Below are positions 38,117 to 49,938 of a DNA stretch of 64,000 nt, one piece after another. This DNA is from Apis mellifera (taxonomy: Eukaryota > Arthropoda > Insecta > Hymenoptera > Apidae): positions 1,761,001 to 1,825,000 of the forward strand of contig NC_037652.1 in NCBI RefSeq assembly GCF_003254395.2, in the 5' to 3' direction. Numbering within the stretch: position 1 is the stretch's first letter; each line of letters begins with the position of its first letter. Position numbers and translations under genes: made by a program. The notes under the pieces were generated by a model. That model searched no databases. It was given only the letters and a program-made list of their open reading frames with translations, and was not told the DNA's origin.

Positions 38117-41100
38117 ATGGCCCTAGAATCAAATGGCAACAACGTGGTGTGGTTGAACACAACCCGTCCTGATCAAATACAACAGGTATGCAGCTTGTAT
38201 ACCAGCACGACGTAAAAAAGGAACGAGTTTTCTCCATTGGTATTTATTAGCTTCTCATTGATGCTTAATACGCATAACGTATACCAATGTGTATAGCACG
38301 TTGATTAAAACAAAGCATTATAGAATGTCATTGTTTTTGAAGTAATAGTACAAAGCTCATAATATCTAACAATAGTTATTATTTAACAGAGCCAACCAAT
38401 CGAGCAGCCAGTGAAGTGTTCCATGTTTACTCAAACCGAGCAAACCAATAGTTTTACTCAGACGGAGCAGAGCAATTCAAGCTACGGCGATCAGAGACAG
38501 GTTATTATTAATTATGAAAATATTAACAGAGATAAATTGCTATATATAATAAAAAAAGAAATGATTGAACTATGTACTTGAATATTTATTATATCATTCA
38601 GTCAATAAAAGTTTATGTATTTTATTTTTTATATTCTTCTAATTGATTCTCTGTCTCTACATTTAATTTGTTAAATTTAATAATATATAAAAGTTGTTAT
38701 GTTTAATATCAATTTACAGCAGCAAGCAGCCATGTTTGATCCACAACAAATACAGCAGCAACAAGCTGCTCAAGGTCAACAATCGCAGCAGCAACAATCT
38801 CAACAGATGTATGTTACGACAGACAAGAAAGAGGACAAATCCCAGCAGCAATCAGCAACTGCGGACTTCCCTTTCTATTACAATGTCAACATGCTTCAAA
38901 AGGTTCAAACAAATGCGGTGAGCACAATTGGTGCGATCACAACTGACGACAAGGGTTGTTATCGTTTTGATGTGCAACCTGTCGGTTATAACACATTATT
39001 GAATCAGATGAGTATTGCGGCTGCTACCAATGCGACCTTCAAATGTGACATTTGTGGTTTGGTCTTTGGACATATGAGTTTGCTGAATCATCACAAACGG
39101 ATTCATAATACAACACCTAGTAATCTTCAACAACAACCACAACAAGTTGTTGTACAAACACCTACAACAGTTACTGTTGCAACTACACCAGAAAGACCAT
39201 ATACCTGTGATGTGTGTGGAGCTTGTTTTGCATTACCAGGAGAATTAAAGAGCCATAAGACAAATATGCACCAAAAGCCAAAAGTGCAAATTTGCGAAGA
39301 TTGTGGCAGTGAAGACCCCTGTGAACATCATCCTACAAAAATTAAAAAAAGTATGTTTCATTATTTTTTGTTCAATATATAATACTTTTTTAAATATATT
39401 TTAATAAAATAACTATTACTATCAATTTTAAAATTAATACAAAAAGAATACAAATTTTAAATAATCATTTAATTGATAACATATTTTAATAGTTTCCATA
39501 ATATAAATATTTAAAATTTTACAATTTTATTTTTGTAGCTATCAAGCCTGGTCATCATCCTGTGAAACGAAGGGGTGTTACCAGTGTAACTAAATGCCAT
39601 AAATGTAATGGCACAGGAATAATTTTTATTGGTAAGTAAAAGTTATTATTTTGCCTTATGCATATTGAAGAAAAATGTTTGTCATGTAACATAGTATTGT
39701 GTATTGCTTTAAAATAATTAAAAAAAATTTTAAAGTATTTAAAAAAAAAACATTTTTCTTCTTAATTCATAATCATCTTTCCTGTACTACTATCATTTCA
39801 TTACTGTCATGATCGTACATCGGATGGTGTATGGTAGGTAAACACGACGAAAAACTAGATTCTGGAATCAGTTCCCTCGCAAAGTGTGGCGGCTGCAAGG
39901 CAACAGGCCGCATCATCATAGGAAGTAAGTCGGAAAAATTATAGCGAAACAAAATAAGGGATTTATATTTCATAGTATTTTTAGAATCTCCATTAATAAA
40001 ATCAGATGAAATCATTTATATTTTTCTATAAATTATTCAAATTTTTAAATATCTTGTTATATATCTTGTTTATATCTTGTTATATTATATTTAAAAAAAA
40101 AAAAATTAAATACATTATATCATTGATTTAACAAATAATATTTAGGATAACTTTTTATTAATTGTTTTATCTATTTTTCAAATTTATAGCAGAAGAATAA
40201 ATGTTAAAATCTGTAAAAATCTAATATTATATGCTTTATTCATTGTTATTTATAATATTATTATTTTATTTGCATGCATTTATGTAGATAGTCAAAACTC
40301 TTCGGCACTTGCTGGTTTTTATATAATATTATAAATTTTAAATTTATTGCATCAATTTTGTTTTATTTTTGGTAGCATTGTCAATATTTATATTTAAGAA
40401 TCATTGCACGGAATAAAATCTCCCCTAAGGGACAGTTTTATAAATTTGATTCACTAATCTTTAGCATTATTATCATGGAAATTATTAAATTATTTTAGAT
40501 TTTAGTTCATATCATTCTTTCTTTAGTTCAAAATATAGGCTGTAATTAGCTCATTTTAATAATTTCAATATAATTAATCATTCATACAATGACACAAAAG
40601 TTGTCAAATTCAAAACATCTGATACTATACTTAATTTCTTATTTTCTACACTAACTTCCATGACCTGCATGTTTAAATTTCTACATAATATTGTTACATT
40701 TTTATTACAATTATTTTGCATCATAAAATGATTTATTGATGCTATATATAATCTAGAATTTCTCTTTTCTATATTCAAATTCTCTTTTGAATGTATCAGG
40801 AAAGAGTATATTTTTAAAAAAGCCATACACAATCCAGTGTCTCGAATTCTTCAAAGCATTTAATCAATTATCTCAAAACGTATCTTTTTGTAGAACTGGC
40901 CCTTTGAGGAAAACTAAGAATTTGGATGTTTCTTTATTTACAGGTGGTAAACAGAACAGTCAAAATCAAGCAGAGAAGCCATTTCATTGTAATGTGTGTG
41001 ATGGAACATTCTCCAGATATTCGTCACTTTGGTCCCATAAGAGACTCCATTCTGGAGATAAACCATTCAAGTGTGAAGTTTGTGGTTTGGCTTTTGCAAA

Positions 41101-41892
41101 AGGTGAATAAAATAAAATTATGCAAATTAAATTCCTAAGAAAAAAAATAATATATATTCACAATATTTATTTTTTATATTATAGCTGCCTATCTAAAAAA
41201 TCATGGACGAGTGCATACTGGTGAAAAACCATTCAAATGTAGTGTTTGTGGTATGCAGTTCTCGCAAAGTCCTCATTTAAAGAATCATGAAAGAATTCAT
41301 TCTGGTGAACGTCCTTATCAGTGTGAAGTGTGTGAAAAAACATTCGCCAGACATTCAACTCTTTGGAATCATAGAAGAATTCATACCGGTGAAAAACCTT
41401 ATAGATGTAATATATGTGGTTCGGCCTTTAATCAAGCTACACATCTGAAAAATCATGCAAAAGTTCATACTGGTGAAAAACCACACAGGTAATATCTAAT
41501 TTATAATTTTTAAATTTCCCTTTATATTTATTTATTTATTCTTTTATATTTTTTGTAAAAGTAGCTATTATTATTTATCTTATAGATGTGATATATGTGA
41601 GATTGGATTTTCCGACCGCTTTGCATTAAAGCGTCATCGTGCAATTCATGAAAAGTACGGTCAAACTGCTCGAAATCAGAATGCGAATAATCCAAGTAAC
41701 GCACAGCAAGCGAATGCGAGTAATCAGCAGCAACAACAACAGCAACAACAGCAGCCCCAACAAGCTCAGCAAGGTCAACAGGTTGTTGTAGTGAATGCCA
41801 CAACTCCTGTTACAGTGAGTCAAGGTCAAGGGCAAGCGGTAATGCTCGAAGAAGTCTACAAGTGTCAGGTGACCTTCCCAGAGCCTAAATGA
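38117..41892 (+). CDS. C2H2 zinc-finger protein with Q-rich tracts (586 codons, 8 coding exons)
   Basis: This encodes a nuclear DNA-binding protein, probably a transcription regulator (inference from eight C2H2 fingers). Exons are 38117-38185, 38390-38500, 38720-39350, 39539-39631, 39838-39924, 40944-41102, 41185-41488 and 41586-41892. All are GT-AG and the frame is continuous (1761 nt). In order it has an N-terminal M-A-L-E-S-N-G leader, a duplicated FTQTEQ(T/S)N motif, a Q-rich tract, finger 1 (FKCDICGLVF...), finger 2 (YTCDVCGACF...), a C/H cluster (CEDCGSEDPCEHH), two KCxxC knuckles, then six fingers with TGEKP-type linkers (HSGDKP, HTGEKP, HSGERP), the last being HRCDICEIGF. A long Q tract and a V/T-rich tail follow. 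The tail ends EEVYKCQVTF...PK, which looks like the start of a ninth finger cut short. The start could lie 7 codons upstream if the junction ATG is used. Confidence 0.9.
39539..39631 (+). CDS. Zinc-finger gene cassette exon with CHKCNGTG knuckle
   Basis: This is a 93-nt exon, phase 1 to phase 1, so it can be skipped without frameshift. It encodes a basic stretch (KPGHHPVKRRG) and KCHKCNGTGIIFIG. The CxxCxGxG spacing resembles half of a DnaJ-type zinc site, but only one CxxC is present per exon. Confidence 0.85.
39838..39924 (+). CDS. Zinc-finger gene cassette exon with CGGCKATG knuckle
   Basis: This is an 87-nt exon, again phase 1 to phase 1. It ends KCGGCKATGRIIIG, matching the preceding exon's KCHKCNGTGIIFIG in length and pattern, so the two look like an ancient exon duplication. 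Together the two CxxC pairs could make one zinc site, or they could be alternatives. The acceptor (GGTAG|GT) has a weak pyrimidine tract, consistent with optional inclusion. Confidence 0.75.
41723..41763 (+). repeat. (CAG/CAA)n tract encoding poly-glutamine
   Basis: Mixed CAG and CAA codons encode about ten Gln followed by P-Q-Q-A-Q-Q-G-Q-Q in the zinc-finger protein's tail. The interrupted codons make it less prone to slippage than pure CAG. Confidence 0.85.
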
Positions 41893-42858
41893 TTCAGCTA
41901 GAGAATACCTTTCAGGAGCTGGTAAAGGGGTTAATTTTTTAACCTTTTTAAACAAACAAAATACTAATTAACATGAGAATGCGATACGTACAAACGTATG
42001 TAAAAAAAAAAAATAACATAAAAGGAAATGTGGAGAACATTCAGGAAGATGCAAGTTTCTGGAGTGACTGGCAGCACATTTTCTGTGTAGATTCTGTGGG
42101 AAGATTATTTGGTGACAGTCGGGTATATCTTAAAAAAAAAACGCATGAAAAAGGGTATCATAAAAAGCAAAAAAAAAAAAAAAGTAAAGACTCAGCGATA
42201 ATTTGCGCGAGTGAATAATTTTCGTAGGGCGTGACTAGGAAGAGTACGGCTCGTAAAAAATCGGAACACTCTTCTGACCACCTTAATAGCGAAAAAAAAT
42301 ATTTTGTGAATGAATACGAGACCATATTAAAGGAAAAAATGAAGTAATGAAAAAAAGAAAAGTAATAAATCTACTTTATATTTTCTCACTTGAGATAGAC
42401 ACATTACTTAGAAACATTAACATCGGAATAAATAGCAAATTTCTTGATTTTAATGATAATATAGTTTTTTTCTTCCAGTAATTTGCAAACGTCGAATTGC
42501 AAGCTAATTTTTGTTTCTTTTTCTTATATTTTTTGGAATCTATCCTCGCTCTAAAGAAAGTTTAATAATAATAAAAAAAAAAAATTATAATGCAATTATC
42601 TAAGATTTTATGATTCATTGAATAATAAAAATTGTATGTGATAGAATGAAACTTGGCTAGACAGGAAGCAGCAGAAACTTGATCATTCTAATTCTGATAA
42701 ATTATGCATACTATGCATATTTATCAATGACGTAGATAAATGTCAATTTCAAGAACGAATCTAAAAATACAGGTATTAATAAGATTAAATAAAAAAAAAA
42801 AAGAAAAAGTCTTATTTCAAAAGCCTGAACCTCGGCCCTTGCTTCTTAAAATTTCACT

Positions 42859-42899
42859 AAAAAAAAAAAAGAAAGAAAGAAAGAAAGAAAGAAAGAAAA
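42859..42899. repeat. A-run and (GAAA)n microsatellite
   Basis: A homopolymer A run is followed by about seven GAAA units. Confidence 0.95.
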
Positions 42900-44203
42900 T
42901 TAGATATTAAATTATCTCGTTTCTTTTTATCAATTGAAATTAAAAATTGCAAAAAACAAAAAGTTAAAAATTAAAAAAGAAAATGATATGTAAATTTTCA
43001 TCAAGAGATATAATTAGTCATTTTTACATGTATCTTTATTTTTTGAAATGGCAGTCGTGGTACGGAACGATATCGCGATTTGAGCGAGCCCTCTTCCGTC
43101 CAGTCATTCGGGATCACAATAAAAGAATAATTATTGCGTTATTGCAATAACAACGACCACGATTTAAAAAAAAAAAAAAAATAAGAAAAGAATGAATGAC
43201 GACAAAAGTAACACAAGAAAAAAAAATTTCTATCTCACACGGAGCTGCAATAAATAATAGTGAATATCGACGGGCAGACTAATCTGTTTTATAATTTTAA
43301 GGCCGTGAACTATAATGGATATCAGTTACTAAAATAGTTGCTAGTTTGTAACGGCAAAATAGCTGGCTAGAGATTATCTATACAATATATACATAATTAA
43401 TTTTTATATCCCCATTTGTTAAGAGCGATGGCCAAACCCCGTCGCTGCGAATTCTTAAAATAGCAGTGAATCAGAAATCGATTCGATTGATTGTAACTTA
43501 AAAAAAGAAATATCGGCGGTTTTCCACAGCTCCGACTGGTCGGTAACTTGTGGTACCGGCGATGATTAGGATAACACTTATGCCATTTTGGAAAAAAAAG
43601 AAATATACTGTTCCTCGAACATTTTCATCGACTGCATTCTTCAATATAACGTTTCTTTTAATATTCCTTCTGATAGTTTCGAATAAAATTTATACTTTAT
43701 CTCGTGTTTTGTTTTTGAAATAAGAAATAATTAACAAAAAAAAATTTTTTTCAAAATTCAACAAACAAGTTATCATGAGAATCCATTGATAAATGTTTTA
43801 AAATGTTTGTATCAGCTTCTATAGATATCTAAAGTGTTTTTGTACGAGAAACAAAGAGAAAGGAAACAATTTAAATAGATCATTTTAATAAATCGACCCT
43901 AAAATATACGGGGAACAGATGACAATATGGCTCATAGTGATGTCCCAAAAATCATTCTTTTATACAGTGTATAACTGAGTATCGAAGTATTATCGAAGGA
44001 ATGCCATCGAAATGTGATCACAAAGTGATCGATCCTCTGCAATCATTGATTAGTTCGGAAGATTTTGCAAGGAAAGTCTGGGATTGGGGATTATTTTGTT
44101 TTTATCGCTATAACTTGTAAAATAAAGATAATGCTATTACGTTTAATTTACTTTTAATATGGTCATAATACCTGCTACAGTATTTTCGATTAGCTTAGAG
44201 AAC

Positions 44204-44212
<9 letters not shown>

Positions 44213-44256
<44 letters not shown>
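44213..44256. repeat. Poly(T) run of 44
   Basis: This is an uninterrupted homopolymer in the 3' flank of the zinc-finger gene. Its length in the assembly is likely unreliable. Confidence 0.95.
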
Positions 44257-44257
<1 letters not shown>

Positions 44258-47200
44258 TGTTTTCTGAATTTTTCATTCGTCAAATGCTCTTTAATTTTTT
44301 CTCTTTTTTTAATGCACATTTATATCTATTTCAAATGCAAATTTCAAAACTTTTCAATAAAAGTATGTTTTCCTTTCTATTTTTTTTTTTTTTTTTTTAA
44401 GTGGCATAATTCAGATTTGTTTAGAAATATAATTCATCAAAACTCGTCAGTGCAATGACTTCTCCTTTATGTTATCGTTCATAAAGCTGTAATCGTAGTT
44501 TATTGAAGAATAATCATGTACGGAATACCCGATACGTTTGAATATTTGATCATCTTTTATTTAAAATTTAGCCACTTTAGTCATATCATTTTGAAAATAG
44601 CAAAACATGTAAAATGAACACTTGATCGCAGTGTCGAAAATAAAAAAAAAACCATTTCTCTCTATTATTTCATTGTATGACAGTACTTTTGAGGAAAAGC
44701 AGAGTTTGTAAATATATATTACTAATTGTACAATGTCCCCAGGTCGAAGAGGAGGGCTCTAATCATTACGTTTTACGAAACGACTCACTTTTATTCGATT
44801 AAGCGAATGAAAGCACGAAAAAGAAAAGAAAAAAAGTAAATATGATTTTTTCGGATCTGAACTCAAAATTATAATCGTTAATTAATCACTTAAATGATTT
44901 AATAATTAAAAATTGCTCAAAATAATTACGAACTAATTCATTTGTAAGATATTGGTAACGTATACAATTTACGTTTATTCTTTTTTTTTTTCTCTTTTAA
45001 TCTTTAATCGTTTTAAAAAAATTTTCAATCTTTAAAATTTCACATATTTGTATATTCTTATTTACAAATTTCGATTCATTTTTCAGAATCAGATTCAGAT
45101 CGATCCTCTAATTATTTGAGCAGTTGCAGATCGCTTGGTGGAAATTACTAAAAGTTTTTTATATCGAAAAATCATTGGGCCCTTTTTTTCGAACGAACTA
45201 ACGCACTTTTATAATATTGTACCTATGTTAAAATAAAAGACCAACCTATCAAGGAAGGTCTATAAGGATTGTAAGTAACGAAGTTCTAGATGAATAAGTA
45301 ATTTTAGGGATTGCGTCGTAGAAATTATCGAAGGAGATGCAGGACTGCTTATAAAGCAATTCCATAAATTATAGTATTTAGTGAATTATTGGTCCAGTGC
45401 CATTTGTAAGTAAATATTTTCATGTTTTTTTTCTTTTTTTTTTTTTTCTTTTCTTTTCTTTTCCTTTCCTCTCTTTCTTTAAATTAATCGTTTTTAATGG
45501 ACTGTTGTACTTTTTTTCACGGTTACGTGACTCCTTATAATTTTATTACGCTCCTTAGGTAATATTCTGCGGACGAAACGAAAATTCGGAGCTTCCATTT
45601 TAATCAAAACGCCTGGAAGCGTCTTCCTGATCCTTGCGGGAAATATATCCTGATTCTATATCCGATTGTTCGGTTGTACATAAGCTTACGAATTTAAAAA
45701 TCGTAAAAAAAAATTTGAAGGAAAAAAAAAAAAAGAAACGAAATTATTTTCTTGCGTTACGTTTCAAAACGAGTATTTAATGAATTTCTTAATTCTCGTC
45801 GAAAAATTCCTTCCTTGATCATTCAGGAATTAAGGGTCGAGGTTTCAGGGTCATTCTGTAATCGAAAATTCTGTGTAATTACGTTAAAGAAGAATCCTTT
45901 GAAATAAAACTGGAAGAGAAATATATATATATATACGAGAATTTTTTCAACAATAAAAAAAAAAAAATGAAGACGATCAGTGTCCTTAAAACATTCGACC
46001 CTTCTGCGTTGATTCCGAAGGACTGACGGCTTAATGAATATGCGAATTCACTCAGCGATTAATCTTTATCTGGAAGATCTGAAAAATGGAAAAACAACTT
46101 TCCTCGCAACAGTATTTTATAATACAAACGATAATACAAGTGATAATCCAGATAAGGATTAAGCAGGCGTATCGAGACAAATATACGTAAAAAAAAAAAA
46201 AAACTTTGTATAAGTATATATTCTATAAGTCTTATAACAGATGTACAGATTTTTCGTCCGTGCTCGAAGGAAAGACGAAGGGTTTTTTTGTACAAAACTT
46301 TCCTCATTAACTGCGTACACGCAAAAGAAAAACGAACTTTTGCGATTCTCTTCCTTTTTTCCAATTCGTGTTCTTTTTTTTCTTTCTCTCCTTTTGATAA
46401 CAATATTCGTCGTCTAGCCAAAAGAGAACGAACAAGCGAAAAGGAAAAAAAATAAATAAAAATAGGAAATAGGGAAAAAATTAAAGGAAAAGGAAAATAT
46501 ACGAGTACACGGTATACGGTACTGACTACTATTATACCGCATTAATAGTAGAAACATATTAATAAAGATTTAAAAGAAAAAAGTGGTAAAGAGAAAAGGA
46601 AGGAAATCATGAATAGAACTTAAGTATAGCGTGCAATTTTACAAAGTTTTCTTAATTAAAAAAAAAAAAGAAAAAGGGAAACGATAAATGGAAGGAAAAA
46701 CAAGGAAATATGCAGTCCTATCGCGATATAGATTAATTTTTACATGACACCATGTTGTATGGGCAATAATGCTGATCATACGAATTTTTGATAATAAAAC
46801 ACGTTCCTATTAAATTATCTGTTCATTGTCGTATTGTTAAGTCTTCTAAGAAGTGGGCGATTAGGAAAAAAAAAAAAAAAAAAGAAAAAAAGACAATGGT
46901 CTGAAGATATAATGTGAGAAGAAGATGCAAGGGAAGGAAGAATGGAAAATGGCCTCTTTGTAAAATAATAAGAAGAAGACATCCTACTTTGAAGAGGAAA
47001 AAAAATAATGATAATAATACAGGAAACAAGAAAATAAAAAACGAGAAGATAGGAGAAAAGATAATAAAATAACGTAAAAAAGTAATCTTGTAATTTTCTA
47101 TCATAACGACAAGAAAACTAAAAAAGGAACATTGGTAAACGCGAATCTAACGACGTGAGACTGTATATTTAACGTAATAATTTATTTTCAGGGTATCTAT

Positions 47201-48429
47201 CGAGATATTTTTTCATTTACCACTGTAAAAAAATTTTTGAAAATCTACGCACTTTCTAATAAGCTAAACTAATAGTAGGAGTGTAAAATTATATATAAAA
47301 TTGTAAGATTGACGATGATTATGATTATGAAGAGAGATGAAATTATTATAATATTATTTTCGTCCTTTTCACGGAGGATCGATGATTCATCATTGGCATT
47401 CTCAGTGTCGAACTTAGATAAGAATATCAAAAACATTTTGTTTTATGAATATTGTAAATGATGAACAAATAATCTAGTATTCTTATTATTGTCCGTCACT
47501 TGAGTATGCCGAATACGGAGGATAGTTAAAAAAGAAGAAAACAAAATTACTTTTATCATGTAACATGTTATAGAAGCGAATTGTATTACGCGATGCGCTC
47601 TTTTAAAACTAAGTTTCAATCTTTTGTTTTCCTTTAACATCGACTTCCGCGAGTTTTTGATTTTTAAGAATCTGTCGATTAAAAACTTCCGAGGGAAAAA
47701 ATTTAATATATATTTTAATTTTTGAAAGAAATGTGTTAAAAAAAAATCATTTATAAAATGAAAAATAAACAATAAATAATAAAATAATGTGTAGTGGTGA
47801 ACCACTATGGTGAAGAAACTCATAATACACGTGTGAACACAACATTGTGAACACAGTATTCATGTCACACGCGTTAAACATCGTTTTGTATGAAAAAATA
47901 GTCATAAAGGAAAAAAAGATTGTCACTTTAGATTAGTCTGCTGTCAATATAACTAGAATTATAATTTTGAATGTAATATGTATCATATTGATTATTGCCT
48001 AGATAAGGAAACCGTACCGATAAAGTTAGCGCACGATTATATCAGACTTTAGGTATAATAATAAATGATGTCCACGGGACATTTTCATTTTTGAAGATTT
48101 ACGTCAATTTTATTTAGTACATGTACGTATGTAAATCTAATACGCCTGAACATCAATAATCTTTATTCAAACAAGATAATTTTTATATATTTTTGATATC
48201 AAAAATTTTATTTATTCATTAATTTTTGTAATGTTCAGATACCTTTTTTCAAATTATTAGATATATATTTATATTTTTGATATTAAACTTCTATAAATTT
48301 TATAATGAACAATTTCCTATATATAGTTACAAATAATTAAAAAATTTAGTTGATAATTTAGCAAAAAGATTAGTAAAAAGTAAAAGAAGTAAAAGAAAAT
48401 TTATGAAAATTAAATCTACGTTTAAAATT

Positions 48430-48702
48430 CGTAAATAAGAGTGCACATGCGCAAACATTTCGATGAAAGACGTTACTCTAGACATTAGTCTTGCACGGAA
48501 AGTGAATTTAGTTACACCCGTGCCACAGTCAAATAAACATGGCGTCATAGAGATCATTGAGTTGTGTTTAGTGATTAAATGTTTGAGATTTGTGTAATAC
48601 AACAATTTTCTAGTTTTCATCTCATCTTATGATCGCATCGACATATTCCTAAGAATGTTATCCAACTACAACTAAGATTTCATTGAAAATTCTACATCAA
48701 AG
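48430..48702 (+). other. Probable non-coding first exon, plus strand
   Basis: A block of richer base composition ends in a consensus donor CAAAG|GTAAGT at 48702. It contains several short uORFs (for example AACATGG then GCG-TCA-TAG near 48539, and short ORFs near 48580 and 48630) and no long ORF. The next plus-strand gene starts at 58971, whose ATG is preceded by a good acceptor (AAGTTATAG|AA), so this may be its 5' UTR exon. The link is inference. Confidence 0.4.
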
Positions 48703-49938
48703 GTAAGTCATCTGACAAGATACATATCTTCTAATATAAAATTGCTGTTTTATAGTTGATAATAGATAATAGGAAAGTAACAATTACATTAATACTATTA
48801 TAAGCAAATAAAAATCATATTATTAGTTTATTACTTATATTAATTATTATACTGTGATAGAATATAATTGTTTATGATACAGTATGGAAGTTATTTCATG
48901 CGGCATTTAGTTTAATATCGCAACTAAATGACGGAATTTCTCAAAAGATTTTTTATTAAATTAGTAAAATTTCCATAAAAATAAATTTATTCTTATTATA
49001 TAAATTATCCTTATTCTTTTTTATATATATATATAAAAATTTATATTGAACAGCGATGACCTATTAAATAATTGGAATCAAGCATAAAATATGAATAATA
49101 TTCATATTTAATAACAAATTTTTTTTTATTACTACAATAACATGAAATTAAAAATTTTCATTATTAAAATTATTAAATTATTATATTCTTTTAGAATATA
49201 ATTTAAAACTTCAAAAAGATAATCATATAATTTGTTTTGAATATATAATAAAATAAAAAAAATATATAAAAAAAGTTTAAATCATAAATTTATTAATATC
49301 AATAAAAACAAACTTAAAAAAAACTATAAATATTTCTCTATGAATTTATTATAATATTTTAATAGATACATGTTATACATTTATTTTTTATATTTATCTC
49401 AATACAAATATAAATTTATAAATAATAATAAATCCGTGTACTTATTTTGCCTATATTATGTTATATCACGTAATATAGTCGTGCAATATCGTACTATTAT
49501 TTTTATATGGGTAAAAAATAAATCAATTTTGTTTAATTATATTCTAATTACATGTCTTGTCATTATATGATGAAAAAAATATCTTTTTTTTTTTTTTCTT
49601 CTATAGTTTCCATTATACCTATCATATTTATTTAAAATTTGAGTTTAAAAAAAAATGTAATAGTTTCATTTAAATATATATTCTCGATTAATTGTTATAG
49701 TTATTTAAATTTATTCATGAATAGAGATTTTAAATAATCAAGCAAAAAAAACTGAATATTTGATGATAAAAGTCATGTTATATTTTCAAATACATTAAAA
49801 TACAATATAATATAATTAAGATACATTTTCAAAAAATTAATAGAAACAAAACAATATTCTATTCTTTTATAGACCGGATTCATGCATATTTATATATTTT
49901 TGATATTAAAATAAAAAAAATGGAAGAGTAGAGATAGA
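48703..49938. other. AT-rich spacer; probable 3' flank of the pickpocket-like gene
   Basis: The sequence is low in complexity and has no supported gene. On the minus strand it should contain the 3' UTR of the DEG/ENaC gene whose stop is at 49939. On the plus strand it would be intron if the 48702 donor is used. Confidence 0.5.

Larger units (their letters stand above)
41893..48429 (+). other. 3' UTR and flank of the zinc-finger gene; no further gene seen
   Basis: Downstream of the TGA at 41890-41892 lies 6.5 kb of AT-rich DNA with many A or T runs, including a T(44) run. Several stretches (about 43020-43600 and 45100-45680) are more complex than intronic DNA, and the first kilobases are probably 3' UTR. 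AATAAA-like hexamers are too common at this composition to pick a poly(A) site. ORFs here are low-complexity and unsupported. Confidence 0.5.

Noticed and set aside
44159..44458. 99-codon ORF with a poly-phenylalanine run
   Set aside because: It is the direct product of the T(44) homopolymer.
46059..47823. Several 90-126 codon minus-strand ORFs rich in F, L, I and K
   Set aside because: They consist of A/T-run-derived codons, have no motif, and lack any GC rise or splice sites.
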